The notes beneath the pieces are model-generated. The model was given only the letters and a program-made list of their open reading frames with translations, did not search any database and had not been told where the DNA came from. From assembly GCF_022346995.1 (NCBI RefSeq), contig NZ_JAKRNM010000004.1, positions 124,001 to 188,000 of the forward strand: a DNA stretch of 64,000 nucleotides, written 5' to 3'. Each line of letters opens with the position of its first letter. Position 1 is the first letter of the stretch. This DNA comes from Paenibacillus sp. ACRRY. Its GTDB lineage: Bacteria; Bacillota; Bacilli; Paenibacillales; Paenibacillaceae. A program made the translations under genes and the position numbers. Shown here one piece after another: positions 38,843 to 48,458 of the stretch.

Positions 38843-40366
38843 ATGAACGGAGAAGGGAATTCGCAGGCGGTAGGCGTGACCAATCTAAGATGCAAGTTCC
38901 CGGGAGAGCAGGACCTGGTATTCCAGGGCTTGTCTCTCTCCGTGCGTAAAGGGGAAAAAGTGCTGCTGCTCGGTCCAAGTGGTTCAGGCAAGTCCACGCT
39001 GCTGCAAATATTGAGCGGTCTTATTCCACGGTCCGTGGAGATTCCGATGAAATGTGACGAGATTCAGGTACCGATTCAGCCAGGCATTGTATTCCAGGAT
39101 CCGGATACTCAATTTTGCATGTCCTATACGGATGAAGAGATTGCTTTTGTGCTTGAAAATCGGAATATCCCAAGGGACCGGATGCCTGAGCTGATTCAAC
39201 ATTATATGGAGCTTGTTGGCCTTTCTTTTGAACATAATCGTGCATGGATTCAATCGATGTCCCAGGGGATGAAGCAGCGCCTTGCGATTGCCTCTATTCT
39301 AGCCATGGAGCCGGATGTCCTATTTCTGGATGAACCAACAGCACTACTGGATGATGAGGGAACCACGCAGGTGTGGGATACGGTGAAGCAGGTCGCACAA
39401 GATAAGACGCTCATTATCGTGGAACACAAAATTAATGAGGTTGTGGACTTGGTTGACCGAATCATCGTGCTATCTCCCGAAGGGAAGATTGTGGCAGACG
39501 GACAGGCGGAACAGGTCTTTGCGAACGAGAGGGATATGCTTAAGGAGTATGGCATCTGGTATCCGGGAGTATGGAAGGAACGTGGTGCCCGGAAGCTGGA
39601 AGCGAAGCCGCAGGATTCTCAAGAAGCCTTTAAGCATATGACGTCCGGATCCGGCAATCGCGCGGAAGTCGAAGAAGATGATTCCAGGGAATCAGGTGTA
39701 TACCATCCAGCACTCGAATTGTGCCAATTCACAGGGCTGCGAGGAAAGAATCCGGTTGTACAGATCGATCACGCTGACGTATTTCACGGGGATTGGGTAG
39801 GAATCGTTGGAGCTAATGGCGCTGGAAAAAGTTCATTATTGCTTTCCCTGATGAATATCCTGAAGACGACGGGGCATTATCGTGTTGAAGGACAACGGCC
39901 CGGCAGGACCAGAGAGCTGGCTGACCGCATTGCATTCGTGTTTCAGAATCCGGAATTTCAATTCGTTACGAATTCGGTTCTGGATGAGGTGGAATTTTCC
40001 TTACTCGGGGGAGAACTTCCTGCGGAAGAGCGACGGGCCAGAAGCATTGAAATGCTGGAGCAATTTGGACTCAGGGAGCTGTCTGGGAGGCACCCGTATC
40101 AATTGTCGATGGGACAGAAACGCCGTCTGAGTGTAGCTTCTGCTATGGTTCGCAGACAGCGGATATTGCTGCTCGATGAGCCCACATTCGGACAGGATGC
40201 ACGTAATACGTTTGCCATGCTGGGACAACTGGAGCGCCTGCGTCGCGCGGGGACTGCTGTTGTCATGGTGACACATGATCAGGAGATCGTGAACCGATAT
40301 TGTACGAAAGTGTGGACTGTAGAAGAGGGGAGGGTTACGCATGCAGCTGTCGTTTCCTCATCGTGA
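38843..40366 (+). CDS. ykoD: ECF transporter double ATPase
   Basis: A 507-residue protein with two fused ABC domains. First: Walker A GPSGSGKST (about 47-55), signature MSQGMKQR, Walker B VLFLDEPT. Second: Walker A GANGAGKSS (about 325), signature LSMGQKRR, Walker B ILLLDEPTFG. A linker of about 60 polar residues separates them. It powers the YkoE/YkoC importer. It overlaps ykoC by 26 bases. Confidence 0.92.
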   Translation: MNGEGNSQAVGVTNLRCKFPGEQDLVFQGLSLSVRKGEKVLLLGPSGSGKSTLLQILSGLIPRSVEIPMKCDEIQVPIQPGIVFQDPDTQFCMSYTDEEIAFVLENRNIPRDRMPELIQHYMELVGLSFEHNRAWIQSMSQGMKQRLAIASILAMEPDVLFLDEPTALLDDEGTTQVWDTVKQVAQDKTLIIVEHKINEVVDLVDRIIVLSPEGKIVADGQAEQVFANERDMLKEYGIWYPGVWKERGARKLEAKPQDSQEAFKHMTSGSGNRAEVEEDDSRESGVYHPALELCQFTGLRGKNPVVQIDHADVFHGDWVGIVGANGAGKSSLLLSLMNILKTTGHYRVEGQRPGRTRELADRIAFVFQNPEFQFVTNSVLDEVEFSLLGGELPAEERRARSIEMLEQFGLRELSGRHPYQLSMGQKRRLSVASAMVRRQRILLLDEPTFGQDARNTFAMLGQLERLRRAGTAVVMVTHDQEIVNRYCTKVWTVEEGRVTHAAVVSSS

Positions 40367-41135
40367 AACCTGGCTGCACGCCGTGAATCCGGGCCTTAAA
40401 GTTATTTTCCTGACCCTGATGTTTATCCTGGTTATTCTTATTCACAATCTGAACGTCATGATCAATGTAGCGGTTGTCATGCTTCTGTTACTATGCTGGA
40501 CGGGTCATCCTTGGCATCGGCTGCTGCTCTATGCGTCGCCTTTTATATTGATCTTTATCTCCACCTCCACAGGCATGATGATGTTTGGTAAAGGCGAGAC
40601 GACGTGGTATAAATATGGACTGATACATATCACGGAAGAGAGCTTCTATCGCGGGCTGCACCTGGGGTTTCGTTCCCTAAGCATGGCGGCTGCGGGACTG
40701 TTGTTTGGCTTGACCACACGTCCGGTCCATCTATTCTACTCGCTGATGCAGGAGTGGCGTCTGCCACCCAAGTATGCCTATAGCTTTTTGGCCGCCATGC
40801 GCATGATTCCCATTCTGCTGGACGAATTCCAGACGCTGCGTTATGCCATTCGCATCCGCGGTACGCAGCAGCGTGTTTCATACTGGAACGTATATGGAAC
40901 CTTGAAGCGGTATGCGATTCCCCTGCTCGCGCAGAGCATCCGGCGGGCAGAGCGCATGGCCATCGCCATGGAGGCAAAAGGATTCGCAGACGGCGCGAGC
41001 CGGACGTATTACATCCAGACCGGGTATTCCTGGGCGGATCTGTATTTTGTGTTTTATTTTATAGCAACCCTTACTATGGCTTACATGTTAGGCTGGGAAT
41101 TCCCTTATTACCCGGCGATGCTGGATGTCAGATGA
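40341..41135 (+). CDS. ykoC: ECF transporter transmembrane (T) component
   Basis: A 264-residue EcfT/CbiQ-family protein with about five helices and the two coupling-helix Ala-Arg-Gly type motifs (YAIRIRGTQ and AIAMEAKGF). It links the S component to the ATPases. It overlaps the end of ykoD and ends the operon. Confidence 0.9.
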   Translation: MQLSFPHRETWLHAVNPGLKVIFLTLMFILVILIHNLNVMINVAVVMLLLLCWTGHPWHRLLLYASPFILIFISTSTGMMMFGKGETTWYKYGLIHITEESFYRGLHLGFRSLSMAAAGLLFGLTTRPVHLFYSLMQEWRLPPKYAYSFLAAMRMIPILLDEFQTLRYAIRIRGTQQRVSYWNVYGTLKRYAIPLLAQSIRRAERMAIAMEAKGFADGASRTYYIQTGYSWADLYFVFYFIATLTMAYMLGWEFPYYPAMLDVR

Positions 41136-41231
41136 AGAGAAGGGACGGACATTTTTTTGGCGGCACAGTAACTTTTTCTTGTTCAAAACGTCTTTAATGG
41201 AAATAACTTCAAATGGATGGAGTGAACCAAC

Positions 41232-43517
41232 GTGAAGACAGGCGGGAACTGGCGAAAAAAGGGTTACAGGTGGATCACCATTACCGGAGCAGCTGCTGTG
41301 ATCGTTACAGGATACATGCTGCTGGATCTGAATGTGGCTGCCCGTGAAGGCCAAGCCCCAATATCAGTTACACAAGCCCTATCGGCAGCCATAACCTATA
41401 AAGCTGGAGAAACCGTCACTTTGGGAAAAGGCCTGCCTAGGTATGCCCAACCGATGGATCACAAGGTTCCCGTTGATCAGATGAGAATAACTACATATAC
41501 CTCCGGCGGGGAAAAGCTGAAAGTACAGATTGTTCGCGGAGATTGGATTAGGCTGAATCATAGCGAGTTCGGGAGTTTCTGGGTGCCGGGATGGTACGCA
41601 TCCAAGGAAAGCCAGACGATGAAAAGGTCCACCCCGCAGAACTTTACACTCCGGGCGGGAAGTAAACTGTATCTGTATCCTGGAAGCCAGACAAGCTGGC
41701 CTTCTGCCAGTTCTCTAACGGATCATGCGCTAATTGTTGCATCTACGAAGGAGTGGTATGGTGTCTCCGTTCCTCCGCGAACCTGGAACAAAGAGTCGAA
41801 CGTATACCGTCCAGCCATAATCTGGGTTAGGGCGAAGGACGTGCAACAGCGCGTGAACGTAGCGGACGGCTGGTTCGGGAATCAGTCCTCCATGTCTATA
41901 GCGGATGTGCGGCATCTGACGGATATTTTATTAGATAAAAGCACGACCTCAAAACAAGCTGCTCAGTGGCTCGGCGAGCCGGATTGGAAAGAGTATTCCC
42001 AGAATCTGAATGAAACCAATGTTTCCATGAGCATTGGACAGACCTGGCGATATGAGCGGGAAGACGGACAGTTTCTGGTAACGTTTAGCAAGGCAGGAAA
42101 GCTGGTGCAGACACGCTGGAACATCCCGGTGGATGATCGTAATAATGTGGTCCCTTCGGATTGGAATTTCAGTCGTTCGGACGACTATCAGTTCACAACC
42201 CAAATTCTTGGCAAAACCCTGCCTGCAACGTTACCTTGGAAATCCACATGGACCAATCAGGGCAAGCTGAATTATCCCTTTCTGCAAGCTGCAACAGCGG
42301 ATGTGCTTCTGATGAAAGGAGACGACGGTGGATTTAGCGGCATGCATTATGACAAATCCGTGTACGCCCTTGATCGACATACCGGGGAAAATGTGTGGGA
42401 GACTCATGCAGGCTTCGGTGCACTCCAAGCACAATTGGATGCGAAGCGCGATGGCGTAACGATCTTTACGTCCTATGCTCCGGGAGATAAGGAGTACAAG
42501 GATCGCATACGTCACATCAAACTAACGGATGGGAAAGTGCAGTGGGAGTACAAAACCGGATCCAAACTTTCACTTCGTGGTATTACAGCTGCGGAGAATG
42601 TTGTGGTGGTGGATAGCCCGGTTGCGGAAGGCTCCAGTCAGGGACGGATCACCGTGCTGAACAGTTCTAATGGCAAAACCCTCTGGACTAAGAAGCTTAG
42701 TGCCGGATATCAATTGTTCAACCAGACAGCAGCTGACCCGTATGTGATGTATTGGGAGAAAAATCAACTGGTTGCAGCTGACCCGCTATCAGGTCGTACG
42801 GTATGGAGTATCAAAACCGGTAAGCCCACTGTGGATCATATCGAGAATGATCCGTACTTCGACGGAATCACCCGTCTTGATCCATTCGCAGAGGCAAAGC
42901 CTGAACGTTGGATGCTGCTTGGGGATCAGTGGGTGTTGGTCGATCTGAATTCAGGCAAGAAACTTGCTCACTTTCAAGCCCGGAACGGACAGCGCTTCGA
43001 AGTGCTGAATGATGGCATGCTGTTGATCCGCGAGAATAAGCAAGGTGAGTATTACGGCGATTATTCTGATTTTACAACGACGCTGTATGATGCCAAGAAC
43101 GATAAAAAACGATGGACGTTAAACGACAAGGTTGAGCGAGGGCTTGTGGCAGACGATCAACTATATGTAATCAAGAACGGCTATCCGGCCGCACTGGATT
43201 ATCAAACGGGAAAAACACGCTGGGACGCACAATATACCATCTCTTCCTTGAGATACCCTACCAACCAGGGAAGTTACCTAGTTATCGACGACCAACTCCT
43301 GTTACCCATGGGTGAGGATCTTCTGATCATGAACAAAGAGGATGGTACACTGGTCGGCCGAGTGCATGACGTGGTCATGGGATCGCCGGAACACCGGGAT
43401 CGGGATGCCAAAAATGGCACAATAAATCGGATAGGTGATGAAATCTACATCGGTTCTTCGAACGGAAGATTCAGCTTGTATCATGTAAACGATTTAAAAA
43501 CAGATATCTCTCGTTAA
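41232..43517 (+). CDS. Membrane-anchored PQQ-like beta-propeller protein
   Basis: A 761-residue protein with one N-terminal anchor (about residues 14-34). The first part (50-230) holds SH3-like wall-associated segments (WIRLNHSEFGSFWVPGWYA, KLYLYPGSQTSWP, WYGVSVPPRTW); residues about 360-760 form repeats of the PQQ-propeller kind (YALDRHTGENVWET, GKVQWEYKTGSKL, GKTLWTKKL, GRTVWSIKTGK, GKTRWDAQYTI). It does not need to bind PQQ; such propellers often serve as extracytoplasmic scaffolds. GTG start with GGAGTG upstream. The function is unknown. Confidence 0.8.
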   Translation: MKTGGNWRKKGYRWITITGAAAVIVTGYMLLDLNVAAREGQAPISVTQALSAAITYKAGETVTLGKGLPRYAQPMDHKVPVDQMRITTYTSGGEKLKVQIVRGDWIRLNHSEFGSFWVPGWYASKESQTMKRSTPQNFTLRAGSKLYLYPGSQTSWPSASSLTDHALIVASTKEWYGVSVPPRTWNKESNVYRPAIIWVRAKDVQQRVNVADGWFGNQSSMSIADVRHLTDILLDKSTTSKQAAQWLGEPDWKEYSQNLNETNVSMSIGQTWRYEREDGQFLVTFSKAGKLVQTRWNIPVDDRNNVVPSDWNFSRSDDYQFTTQILGKTLPATLPWKSTWTNQGKLNYPFLQAATADVLLMKGDDGGFSGMHYDKSVYALDRHTGENVWETHAGFGALQAQLDAKRDGVTIFTSYAPGDKEYKDRIRHIKLTDGKVQWEYKTGSKLSLRGITAAENVVVVDSPVAEGSSQGRITVLNSSNGKTLWTKKLSAGYQLFNQTAADPYVMYWEKNQLVAADPLSGRTVWSIKTGKPTVDHIENDPYFDGITRLDPFAEAKPERWMLLGDQWVLVDLNSGKKLAHFQARNGQRFEVLNDGMLLIRENKQGEYYGDYSDFTTTLYDAKNDKKRWTLNDKVERGLVADDQLYVIKNGYPAALDYQTGKTRWDAQYTISSLRYPTNQGSYLVIDDQLLLPMGEDLLIMNKEDGTLVGRVHDVVMGSPEHRDRDAKNGTINRIGDEIYIGSSNGRFSLYHVNDLKTDISR

Positions 43518-43520
43518 GGC

Positions 43521-43549
43521 TTGTCTCACACAGAATGTTGCTTTATTAT
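43521..43549 (+). promoter_or_regulatory. Candidate promoter for metNIQ
   Basis: TTGTCT (43521-43526), 17 bases, TATTAT (43544-43549). It begins four bases after the upstream stop. No S-box or T-box leader fits in the 98 bases that remain before metN. Confidence 0.5.
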
Positions 43550-43647
43550 AAATGAACAGGATTGCTCGCGCTCCGGTTATCGGCTGTGCGGGCTTTCTTC
43601 ATGTGTTCTCGAAGGACCATGCACGATTAATCGCAGGAGGAATCTCC

Positions 43648-44436
43648 ATGATTTCATTATACGGCGTAAGCAAGCGTTATAACGAACGCGGGTCCCGGGC
43701 TGATCTGGGATTCGAGGCATTAAGCTCTGTCTCGCTTGAAGTGGGACAGGGGGAGATCCACGGGATCATTGGCTCCAGCGGTGCGGGCAAATCGACGCTT
43801 CTCCGCATGCTGAATGGGCTTGAAAAGCCGGATTCAGGTGAAGTAACTGTAGGTGGACAGCAGCTGACCCGGATGAGCGAAAGTGCTCTTCGTCAGGCGC
43901 GTCGTTCCATCGGCATGATTTTTCAGCACTTTAATCTGGTGAGCAACCGGACGGTGATTGGCAATGTTTGCATGCCTCTTGAACTGGCGGGTGTTTCCCG
44001 GAGTGAACGGGAAGAACGCGGACTTGAGGTGTTGAGATTCGTGGGTCTCGAGGATAAGGCGAAACAATATCCCGCCCAGTTAAGCGGAGGACAGAAGCAG
44101 CGCGTGGCTATTGCGAGGGCTCTTGCGAGCCGGCCTGATGTATTGCTCTGCGATGAACCAACGTCTTCGCTTGATCCTCAGACAACGAACGGTATTCTGG
44201 ATGTGCTGCGCCATGTGAATGAAACACTGGGTGTGACCATCGTGCTGGTTACGCATGAGATGGAGGTTGCACGCAGACTCTGCCACCAAATTTCCGTGAT
44301 GAGAGAAGGGCGCATTGTCCGAACGCTAACGGAAGCGGAAGTACGCAGTATTCCCGCACCACAGCCGGATTTGCTAACGTCCTTGCTTACTGGTGAAGAG
44401 GCGGAGCCATGGGAAACGGAGGACGAGGAACGATGA
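43648..44436 (+). CDS. metN: Methionine ABC importer ATPase
   Basis: A 262-residue ATPase: Walker A GSSGAGKST, signature LSGGQKQR, Walker B VLLCDEPTSSLD, H-loop VTHEM. It matches MetN but is shorter than many, ending soon after the ATPase domain, so the C-terminal methionine-sensing ACT-like domain appears to be missing. The ATG at 43648 follows AGGAGG; a start at 43552 would overlap the promoter. It overlaps metI by four bases. Confidence 0.9.
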   Translation: MISLYGVSKRYNERGSRADLGFEALSSVSLEVGQGEIHGIIGSSGAGKSTLLRMLNGLEKPDSGEVTVGGQQLTRMSESALRQARRSIGMIFQHFNLVSNRTVIGNVCMPLELAGVSRSEREERGLEVLRFVGLEDKAKQYPAQLSGGQKQRVAIARALASRPDVLLCDEPTSSLDPQTTNGILDVLRHVNETLGVTIVLVTHEMEVARRLCHQISVMREGRIVRTLTEAEVRSIPAPQPDLLTSLLTGEEAEPWETEDEER

Positions 44437-45101
44437 TACCTGAATCCATATTGAAGTACCAGGATGAGATATGGAAGGCGATCGGAGAGACCTTTGTCAT
44501 GGTTGGCATCTCGATTGGAGCAGCTGTCCTGATTGGGCTTCCACTCGGCACGCTGCTGTATCTGTTCCGAAGAGGACAACGATATGAGAACAGGCCGCTG
44601 TTCACGATTCTGGGCAGCCTGGTCAATATCATTCGTTCGTTCCCGTTTCTGCTGCTGGTCGTATTCATGATTCCGTTCACGCGTATGATTGTGGGAACGG
44701 CGATGGGGACATTGGCAGCGGCGGTGCCGCTTTCCGTTATTGCGATTGCCTACTATGCCCGCCTGGTTGAACAGGCACTGCTCGATGTGCCCAAAGGTGT
44801 GGTTGAGGCGGCATCGTCGATGGGTGCATCAACCATGCAGCTTGTGCTGAAATTTTTGTATGTGGAAGCACGTTCAGGTCTCGTACTCGGACTGACCACG
44901 GCAACGATCAGTTTTATCTCCTATTCCACGGTGATGGGCATTGTCGGCGGTGGAGGTGTTGGTGATTTTGCCATTCGTTACGGATATCAGCGGTTCGAGA
45001 CGGAGATCATGGTATTTACGATCATCATTATGATCATTCTGGTGCAGATGATCCAGTTTACCGGAAGCAGATTATCCCGCTGGCTTGATCGCAGATCATG
45101 A
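44433..45101 (+). CDS. metI: Methionine ABC importer permease
   Basis: A 222-residue permease with about five helices and the EAA loop VPKGVVEAASSMGASTMQLVLKFLYVEARSGL. It matches MetI. The ATG at 44433 overlaps the metN stop (ATGA) and follows GGAGGACGAGG; an ATG 24 bases earlier is possible. Confidence 0.92.
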   Translation: MIPESILKYQDEIWKAIGETFVMVGISIGAAVLIGLPLGTLLYLFRRGQRYENRPLFTILGSLVNIIRSFPFLLLVVFMIPFTRMIVGTAMGTLAAAVPLSVIAIAYYARLVEQALLDVPKGVVEAASSMGASTMQLVLKFLYVEARSGLVLGLTTATISFISYSTVMGIVGGGGVGDFAIRYGYQRFETEIMVFTIIIMIILVQMIQFTGSRLSRWLDRRS

Positions 45102-45169
45102 GGCAAACAAGGTTAAAGGGCGAGAAGAATTTAGGATGACATTACAGACTACACGATGAAGGGGCTAGA

Positions 45170-46015
45170 ATGAAAATGAAATCAAAAATGATCCTTATGC
45201 TGCTCGCAGTGATGCTGGTTGTATCCGCATGCGGCAAAAAAGAAGAGACACCTGCTGCGGAGGGTAATAATGAAGGCAGCCAAGCGACTCAGGAAGTGAC
45301 GTTGAAAGTGGCAACATTGATTCCGCCAATGACCGATGTACTGGATATTGTGAAGCCGTTGCTTAAAGAAGATGGCGTGAATTTGGAAGTTGTCGTTCTG
45401 TCTGATAACGTTCAACCGAATACGGCTTTGAAAGACAAGGAAGTGGATGCTAACTTCTTCCAGCACGTGCCTTACATGAACCAATTCAACGAAGCCAATA
45501 ATGCGAACCTGGTAGCTGTACAGCCGATCTACAACGCGATCTACGGTGCGTATTCCAAAAAGTACAAAACCACTGAAGAACTGCCTGAAGGAGCAACGGT
45601 TGCTATTGCCAATGACCCTTCCAACATTGGACGCTCACTCGTAATGATGGAACAAAACGGTCTGATCAAGCTGAAAGAAGGCGTAGGATTCAACGCAACA
45701 CAGGCGGATATTATTGAGAATCCGAAGAACTTCAAGTTCCAGGAAGTGGACCTGCTCATGCTGGCCCGCATGCTGGATGATGCAGATCTGGTTGCCATGA
45801 CACCGGCGTATGCAAGCCCGCTGGGACTTACACCGAAGAAGGATGCACTGTTCACGGAAAAGGATGACTCCCATTTTGCCATCACTTTGGTTGCACGTGA
45901 GGATAACAAGGATTCCGAAGCCATTCAGAAGCTGGCCAAACGCATGGCAGGCCCTGAAGTGAAGGCTTTCTTCGAAGAGAAGTATGCAGACATCGCCATT
46001 CCGGCGTTTGAATAA
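45170..46015 (+). CDS. metQ: Methionine-binding lipoprotein
   Basis: A 281-residue NlpA/MetQ-family lipoprotein. The signal peptide ends in the lipobox VVSAC; KVATLIPPMTDVLDIVKPLLKEDGVNLEVVVLSDNVQPNTALKDKEVDANFFQHVPYM is the family signature. It captures methionine for MetNI. AAGGGG precedes the ATG, 68 bases after metI. Confidence 0.93.
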   Translation: MKMKSKMILMLLAVMLVVSACGKKEETPAAEGNNEGSQATQEVTLKVATLIPPMTDVLDIVKPLLKEDGVNLEVVVLSDNVQPNTALKDKEVDANFFQHVPYMNQFNEANNANLVAVQPIYNAIYGAYSKKYKTTEELPEGATVAIANDPSNIGRSLVMMEQNGLIKLKEGVGFNATQADIIENPKNFKFQEVDLLMLARMLDDADLVAMTPAYASPLGLTPKKDALFTEKDDSHFAITLVAREDNKDSEAIQKLAKRMAGPEVKAFFEEKYADIAIPAFE

Positions 46016-46074
46016 CATTTGCTACGCATAGATTGATCTAATCCATATCCGATACAAAGGGCTGGATGATCATC

Positions 46075-46111
46075 AAAAAGATCCGAGCGGAAACCGCTCG
46101 GATCTTTTTTC
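46075..46111. terminator. Terminator after metQ
   Basis: AAAAAGATCCGAGCGG pairs with CCGCTCGGATCTTTTT around AAA; serves both flanking genes. Confidence 0.95.
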
Positions 46112-46134
46112 GTTTGGTTGCATTGGAATGCTGT

Positions 46135-47001
46135 TTATACGTTAGGTCTGGCTTGTCGTTCCTTCTCACGTTCCATAAGGCGCATCAATTTCCGCTCGGT
46201 GGCCGTATCCTGTGCAGGAGTGTATATACTGCAGCGCAGATCAGTATTACCCTGAACCTGTAACGAGGTCAGATTGAACAACATTTTGCCGGCTCTGGAA
46301 TGTCTGAATTCAATCAGTACGTCTGGTGCACTGCTCACGCTGCTTTGTTTCCACAGGGACTGGAATTCCGGATATCGATCCATCATTTCATTCAGAAACA
46401 GATTGTACCATTCATCATCTACATATTGGCCGTAATAGGCACGGAAGATCGCAAGGTATCCGAGGACAAAATCCTCCCAGTTGACTGCCAGTCTCCGAAA
46501 TTCCTTGCGCTCAAATAATAGACTAATCATGTTTCGCTGTTCGGCAGGAATCTGCTCAAAATCAATGAAGACATGACTGGCAGCTTCATTCCAGCCAACA
46601 ATGTAGCAGCGGCGATCGGAAATAATGGTGGGACAATTCTGGAGCTCCTGCAGTATTTTTTGCAGGGAAGGATGGAGCTGGTAAGGCTCTTCCTCACGGA
46701 TATGCAGTTCGGAGTAGTGCTCCATGGCAAGGGAGAACAAGTACTTGCGTTCATCCGGGGTCAGTTTGAGTGCGGAAGCTATGTTATCCAATACCGAATG
46801 GGAAACCTGAATATCCCTTCCTTGTTCCAGCCAGGTATACCAAGTCGTGCTTACGCCCGCCAATTGGGCTACCTCTTCTCTTCTAAGACCCGGTGTTCTG
46901 CGCCGGGTGCCTTCCGGCAAACCGACCGCTGACGGAGCTATTTTGGCACGTTGAGTTTTCAAAAATACGGATAATGCCTGAAGCCTGACATCCTGGTTCA
47001 T
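46135..47001 (-). CDS. XRE regulator with MmyB-like ligand domain
   Basis: A 288-residue regulator. The helix-turn-helix (about 25-85) contains RRTPGLRREEVAQLAGVSTTWYTWLEQGRDIQVS, the hallmark of the MmyB-type XRE group; the C-terminal MmyB domain (about 105-275) may bind a fatty acid or other ligand (IVGWNEAASHVFIDFEQIP). It probably controls a nearby or divergent gene; the divergent fabF-like gene is a possible target. Start chosen at 47001 because GGGGTGG lies six bases upstream. Confidence 0.88.
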   Translation of the reverse strand: MNQDVRLQALSVFLKTQRAKIAPSAVGLPEGTRRRTPGLRREEVAQLAGVSTTWYTWLEQGRDIQVSHSVLDNIASALKLTPDERKYLFSLAMEHYSELHIREEEPYQLHPSLQKILQELQNCPTIISDRRCYIVGWNEAASHVFIDFEQIPAEQRNMISLLFERKEFRRLAVNWEDFVLGYLAIFRAYYGQYVDDEWYNLFLNEMMDRYPEFQSLWKQSSVSSAPDVLIEFRHSRAGKMLFNLTSLQVQGNTDLRCSIYTPAQDTATERKLMRLMEREKERQARPNV

Positions 47002-47141
47002 CTCATTCCACCCCAACCTCATTTATCATGGTAGTCATTATACTATTATAATTCACAACTTGTAATAGGATACTACACGTGCCAATATAAATGCAGAAGT
47101 TCAGTCGGTTAGCCTGAATGGCTAGGGAGGATGAGTTAGAT

Positions 47142-48386
47142 ATGGAACGCGAACGTGTTGTGATTACCGGCATGGGAATTGTCTCGCCGCTGGGCAATGA
47201 TGTTGATACATTTTGGAACGGACTTGTGAAAGGGCAGTCAGGAATATCATTAATTGAAAACTTCGATACCACTTCATATAAAACCAAAATGGCCGGTGTT
47301 GTCCGAGATTTTGACGGAGAGGGCCGGTTCGGACGCAAGGAAGCCCGTCGTATGGATCGATTTTGCCAATTCGCTGTAGCAGCAGCTGACGATGCCCTTG
47401 TGCATTCGGGACTGGATATGGAGAAAGTGGATAGGGAACGGGTTGGGGTATACATTGGTTCAGGCATCGGTGGCATTCAAACACTGATGGAGCAAGGAAA
47501 GCTGTTGTCAGAACGAGGCCCCGGCCGGGTTAGTCCAACCCTTGTGCCTATGATGATTTCCAATATGGCGGCTGCCATGGTGAGCATGAAATTCGGATGT
47601 TGGGGACCGACGCTTTCACCTGTGACTGCCTGTTCCATCGGAAATACAGCCATAGGGGAAGCTTTCCGGCTAATCCGTGACGGAGGCGCAGATGTCATTA
47701 TTGCAGGGGGGACCGAAGCGGCCATCACGGAAGTTTCGCTGGCCAGCTTCGGTAATGCCACCGCATTATCTACAAGAAACGAAGCCTATGAAACGGCGAG
47801 TCGCCCTTTTGACGCTGGAAGAGATGGGTTTGTGATGGCAGAAGGTGCGGGGATTGTGGTAGTAGAATCTCTATCACATGCCTTGGCTAGAAACGCAAAT
47901 ATTCTCGCTGAAATTGTTGGATATGGTGCCAGTTCAGACGCATATCATATGGTAGCTACCCATCCGGAAGGACGCGGAGCATTCCTGGCCATGAGAGCTG
48001 CGCTTGCTGACGCAAAGCTTCAGCCTGATGACGTGCATGTGATTAACGCCCACGCAACCAGTACCGAAGCGGGAGATCTCTCGGAGACCCGAGCGATTAA
48101 ACAGCTCTTCGGTGAGGCAGCTTATCATATTCCCGTGACGGCCAATAAATCGATGACTGGACATATGTTAGGAGCAGCCGGTGGAGCGGAAGCTATCTCA
48201 CTGATTCAAACCTTACAGCATGGCATCATTCCACCAACGATTAACCAGGAGCAGCAGGACCCGGACTGTGATTTGGATTATGTACCTAATGAAGCTAGAG
48301 AGGCAGATATGCAGATCGGAATGTCCAATTCTTTTGGTTTTGGCGGGCATAATGCCGTCGTTGTTTTTCGCAAATATATCTCCTGA
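47142..48386 (+). CDS. fabF: Beta-ketoacyl-ACP synthase II (FabF-like)
   Basis: A 414-residue condensing enzyme: Cys164 in TACSIGN, His in NAHATST and His in KSMTGHMLGAAGG give the Cys-His-His triad; GFGGHN closes the protein. It elongates acyl-ACP with malonyl-ACP. It stands alone, without fabHDG or acpP, and lies divergent to an MmyB-type regulator, so it is probably a secondary copy rather than the housekeeping one. The ATG at 47142 follows AGGGAGG; an ATG at 47118 has none. Confidence 0.88.
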   Translation: MERERVVITGMGIVSPLGNDVDTFWNGLVKGQSGISLIENFDTTSYKTKMAGVVRDFDGEGRFGRKEARRMDRFCQFAVAAADDALVHSGLDMEKVDRERVGVYIGSGIGGIQTLMEQGKLLSERGPGRVSPTLVPMMISNMAAAMVSMKFGCWGPTLSPVTACSIGNTAIGEAFRLIRDGGADVIIAGGTEAAITEVSLASFGNATALSTRNEAYETASRPFDAGRDGFVMAEGAGIVVVESLSHALARNANILAEIVGYGASSDAYHMVATHPEGRGAFLAMRAALADAKLQPDDVHVINAHATSTEAGDLSETRAIKQLFGEAAYHIPVTANKSMTGHMLGAAGGAEAISLIQTLQHGIIPPTINQEQQDPDCDLDYVPNEAREADMQIGMSNSFGFGGHNAVVVFRKYIS

Positions 48387-48432
48387 CAAAAAGAGAACAG
48401 CAGCAGCCGAAGGGCTGTGCTGTTCTCTTTTT
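48387..48432. terminator. Bidirectional terminator between fabF and nasA
   Basis: AAAAAGAGAACAGCA pairs with TGCTGTTCTCTTTTT, with an inner GCAGC/GCTGT step. Confidence 0.92.
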
Positions 48433-48458
48433 CAGAAGCTGCTGGTCATCTGTATTCT

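Noticed and set aside
43518-43647. SAM (S-box) riboswitch before metN
   Set aside because: The stretch is too short and lacks the S-box core elements.
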